Source of the DNA: an uncultured Succinivibrio sp.
Lineage (GTDB): Bacteria; Pseudomonadota; Gammaproteobacteria; Enterobacterales; Succinivibrionaceae
Direction: 5' to 3'
Assembly: GCA_902785325.1 (NCBI GenBank)
Contig: CACZXZ010000004.1
Location: forward strand, 18,419 to 82,418
DNA: 64,000 nucleotides
Below are positions 62,864-64,000 of the stretch, piece after piece (the stretch's first letter is position 1; every line of letters starts with the position of its first letter). The notes under the pieces are model-generated. The model was not told where the DNA came from. It did not search any database and worked only from the letters and a program-made list of their open reading frames with translations. The translations under genes were made by a program, and so were the position numbers.

Positions 62864-63006
62864 ATAAGACCTTAACCTATCGCTTTGAAGTGTTTTATCA
62901 ATAAGATCTTTTTGCAATATTTTAGATGGTGAAGATATATTTTAATTGCTAAAATAATACTCAAAATAATTTTCAAAGAAACAATTTATAGTAAAAGGAT
63001 TGAACA

Positions 63007-64000
63007 ATGACAATTAAATATACCATCCCATACGGAGACTCTTCATTCGAAACTTTTAATAAAGAGAATGTAGCCTTCGTTGATAAAACAGGTTTTATTG
63101 AGTTTTGGTAAAACTACTTTCGTAAAAATGCTACTTTGCTTTTACGATATTTCCTATAAAGATAAGTACGACGAAATCTTTAAAGGCACCAAAATCCTTG
63201 AAAAGAATTTGACCTCTCATAACACTTATCATGTCATTAAGTTTGATTTCTCTGGAGTTTCTGGAGATAACGCAAAAGATCTTATTGTTAATTTCAACCA
63301 AAAGCTCTCTGTCGGCATTAATGATTTTCAGATTAGATATCCAGATTTTGAGTTTAGTAATGACTACACAGGTAGAGATCCTGCTAATTTCATTGACGAG
63401 TTTTTTAAGACCTTTGCTAGATACTCAAAAAGTAAATCCTTATATATCCTCATTGACGAGTACGACAACTTTGCAAATGACGTACTAAGCAATAATAGAG
63501 ACTTATTTAAAACTATTACTCAGTCTAATGGATTTTTAAAAGACTTTTATAAATGCATCAAAACCTTTACAGACACTGTGGTAGCAAAAACCTTTATCAC
63601 AGGTGTGTCATCTGTTTCTTTAGATTCATTAACCTCTGGTTTTAATATTGCTGAGAATGTAACTTGTGTTCCTAATTTAAATGAATTTGCAGGCTTTACT
63701 AAAGATGAGCTTATAGGTTTAATTGAGAAGCTTGTTGATACCAAAGCTTTAGGCACTACAGCTGAGGTTATAGCTGAAAACATGAGAAAAGCTTATAACG
63801 GCTATGCTTTTTCTCAAATTGCTCAAAACACCTTATTCAACTCATCAATGTGCTTAAAATACTTAAAGTACATAAATACCTATCACACACTTGCAAATCC
63901 TGAGGATATTGTAGATACAGCCTGTGGCTATGATACTAGCAAGATAGCAGATATCTTTAAATATTCTCAAGAATATATCCTCAATGAAATCATTGATGAC
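63007..64000 (+). pseudogene. AAA-ATPase-like gene with a frameshifting deletion, continuing past the window
   Basis: The ATG at 63007 (AAAGGA upstream) opens a frame reading YTIPYGDSSFETFNKENVAF and VDKTGFIEFW, then stops at 63109. From 63104 a second frame reads FGKTTFVKMLLCFYDISYK and continues open to the window end (LYILIDEYDNF, NEFAGFTKDELIGL). Together they match the AAA-ATPase-like family, but the stretch from after FVDKTGFIE to the FGKT P-loop, normally about 20 residues with RPRR, is gone and the frame changes. A deletion is the simplest explanation. A translated downstream start is unlikely to restore function. Confidence 0.8.

Noticed and set aside
1-64000. CRISPR array, rRNA or insertion sequence
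   Set aside because: No regularly spaced repeats, rRNA-like stretch or transposase gene with terminal repeats was seen anywhere in the window.

Overview
This is a low-GC chromosomal segment from a motile, probably fermentative gammaproteobacterium. The polar-flagellum gene content (fliE-R, flhA-flhF-flhG-fliA, cheYZAB, motCD, parC-parP-cheW, a DUF2802 gene), the yjjP-yjjB-dnaC and tyrS-anmK linkages, and the AAA-ATPase-like/PD-(D/E)XK and C69 dipeptidase genes fit a relative of the Succinivibrionaceae. That placement is inferred from gene content; no 16S gene is present.

Layout. 1-5292: end of a P-type (RP4 trb-like) conjugation gene cluster in the order trbE-F-G-I-J-L, opening off the left edge. 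5363-7024: a RibD/DHFR-fold reductase, a tRNA-Ser(GGA), a long near-palindrome and a Panacea-domain gene broken by one in-frame stop. 7025-21434 (minus): the flagellar block fliEFGHIJ / fliKLMNOPQR plus a HAD protein, interrupted between fliJ and fliK by a plus-strand HNH nuclease gene. 21626-32257: a mixed segment with an AAA-like ATPase, rpiA, tyrS, anmK, a metallophosphoesterase, a GH36 alpha-galactosidase, a divergent isochorismatase/HxlR pair and two tandem paralogues of unknown function. 32300-48471 (minus): pncC, the DUF2802 gene, then (reading upstream) cheW, parP, parC, motD, motC, cheB, cheA, cheZ, cheY, fliA, flhG, flhF and flhA. 48470-51790 (minus): yqcC, ruvX, dnaC and a small exported protein-yjjP-yjjB operon. 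52024-56590 (plus): a LysR regulator and two secreted C69 peptidase paralogues, the first without the nucleophile cysteine. 56720-61250: galETK (minus) divergent from a LacI/GalR-type repressor. 61344-64000: a lipid A acyltransferase, a lipoprotein and a second AAA-like gene with a frameshifting deletion.

How the parts work together. The two flagellar blocks encode the export gate (except FlhB), C-ring, MS-ring, export ATPase, polar number/placement factors, a stator pair and a complete chemotaxis pathway with polar localisation proteins. Filament, hook and rod genes and flhB are not here. Three sigma-54-type promoters (before fliE, fliK and flhA) point to the polar-flagellum hierarchy. The gal genes form a Leloir pathway with a GalR-type operator at the galE promoter, and the GH36 enzyme 27 kb away could feed it. 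No CRISPR array, rRNA or intact insertion sequence was seen. The least explained items are the tandem paralogues at 30621-32257, the C69 pair containing a predicted pseudoenzyme, and the HNH gene inside the flagellar operon.
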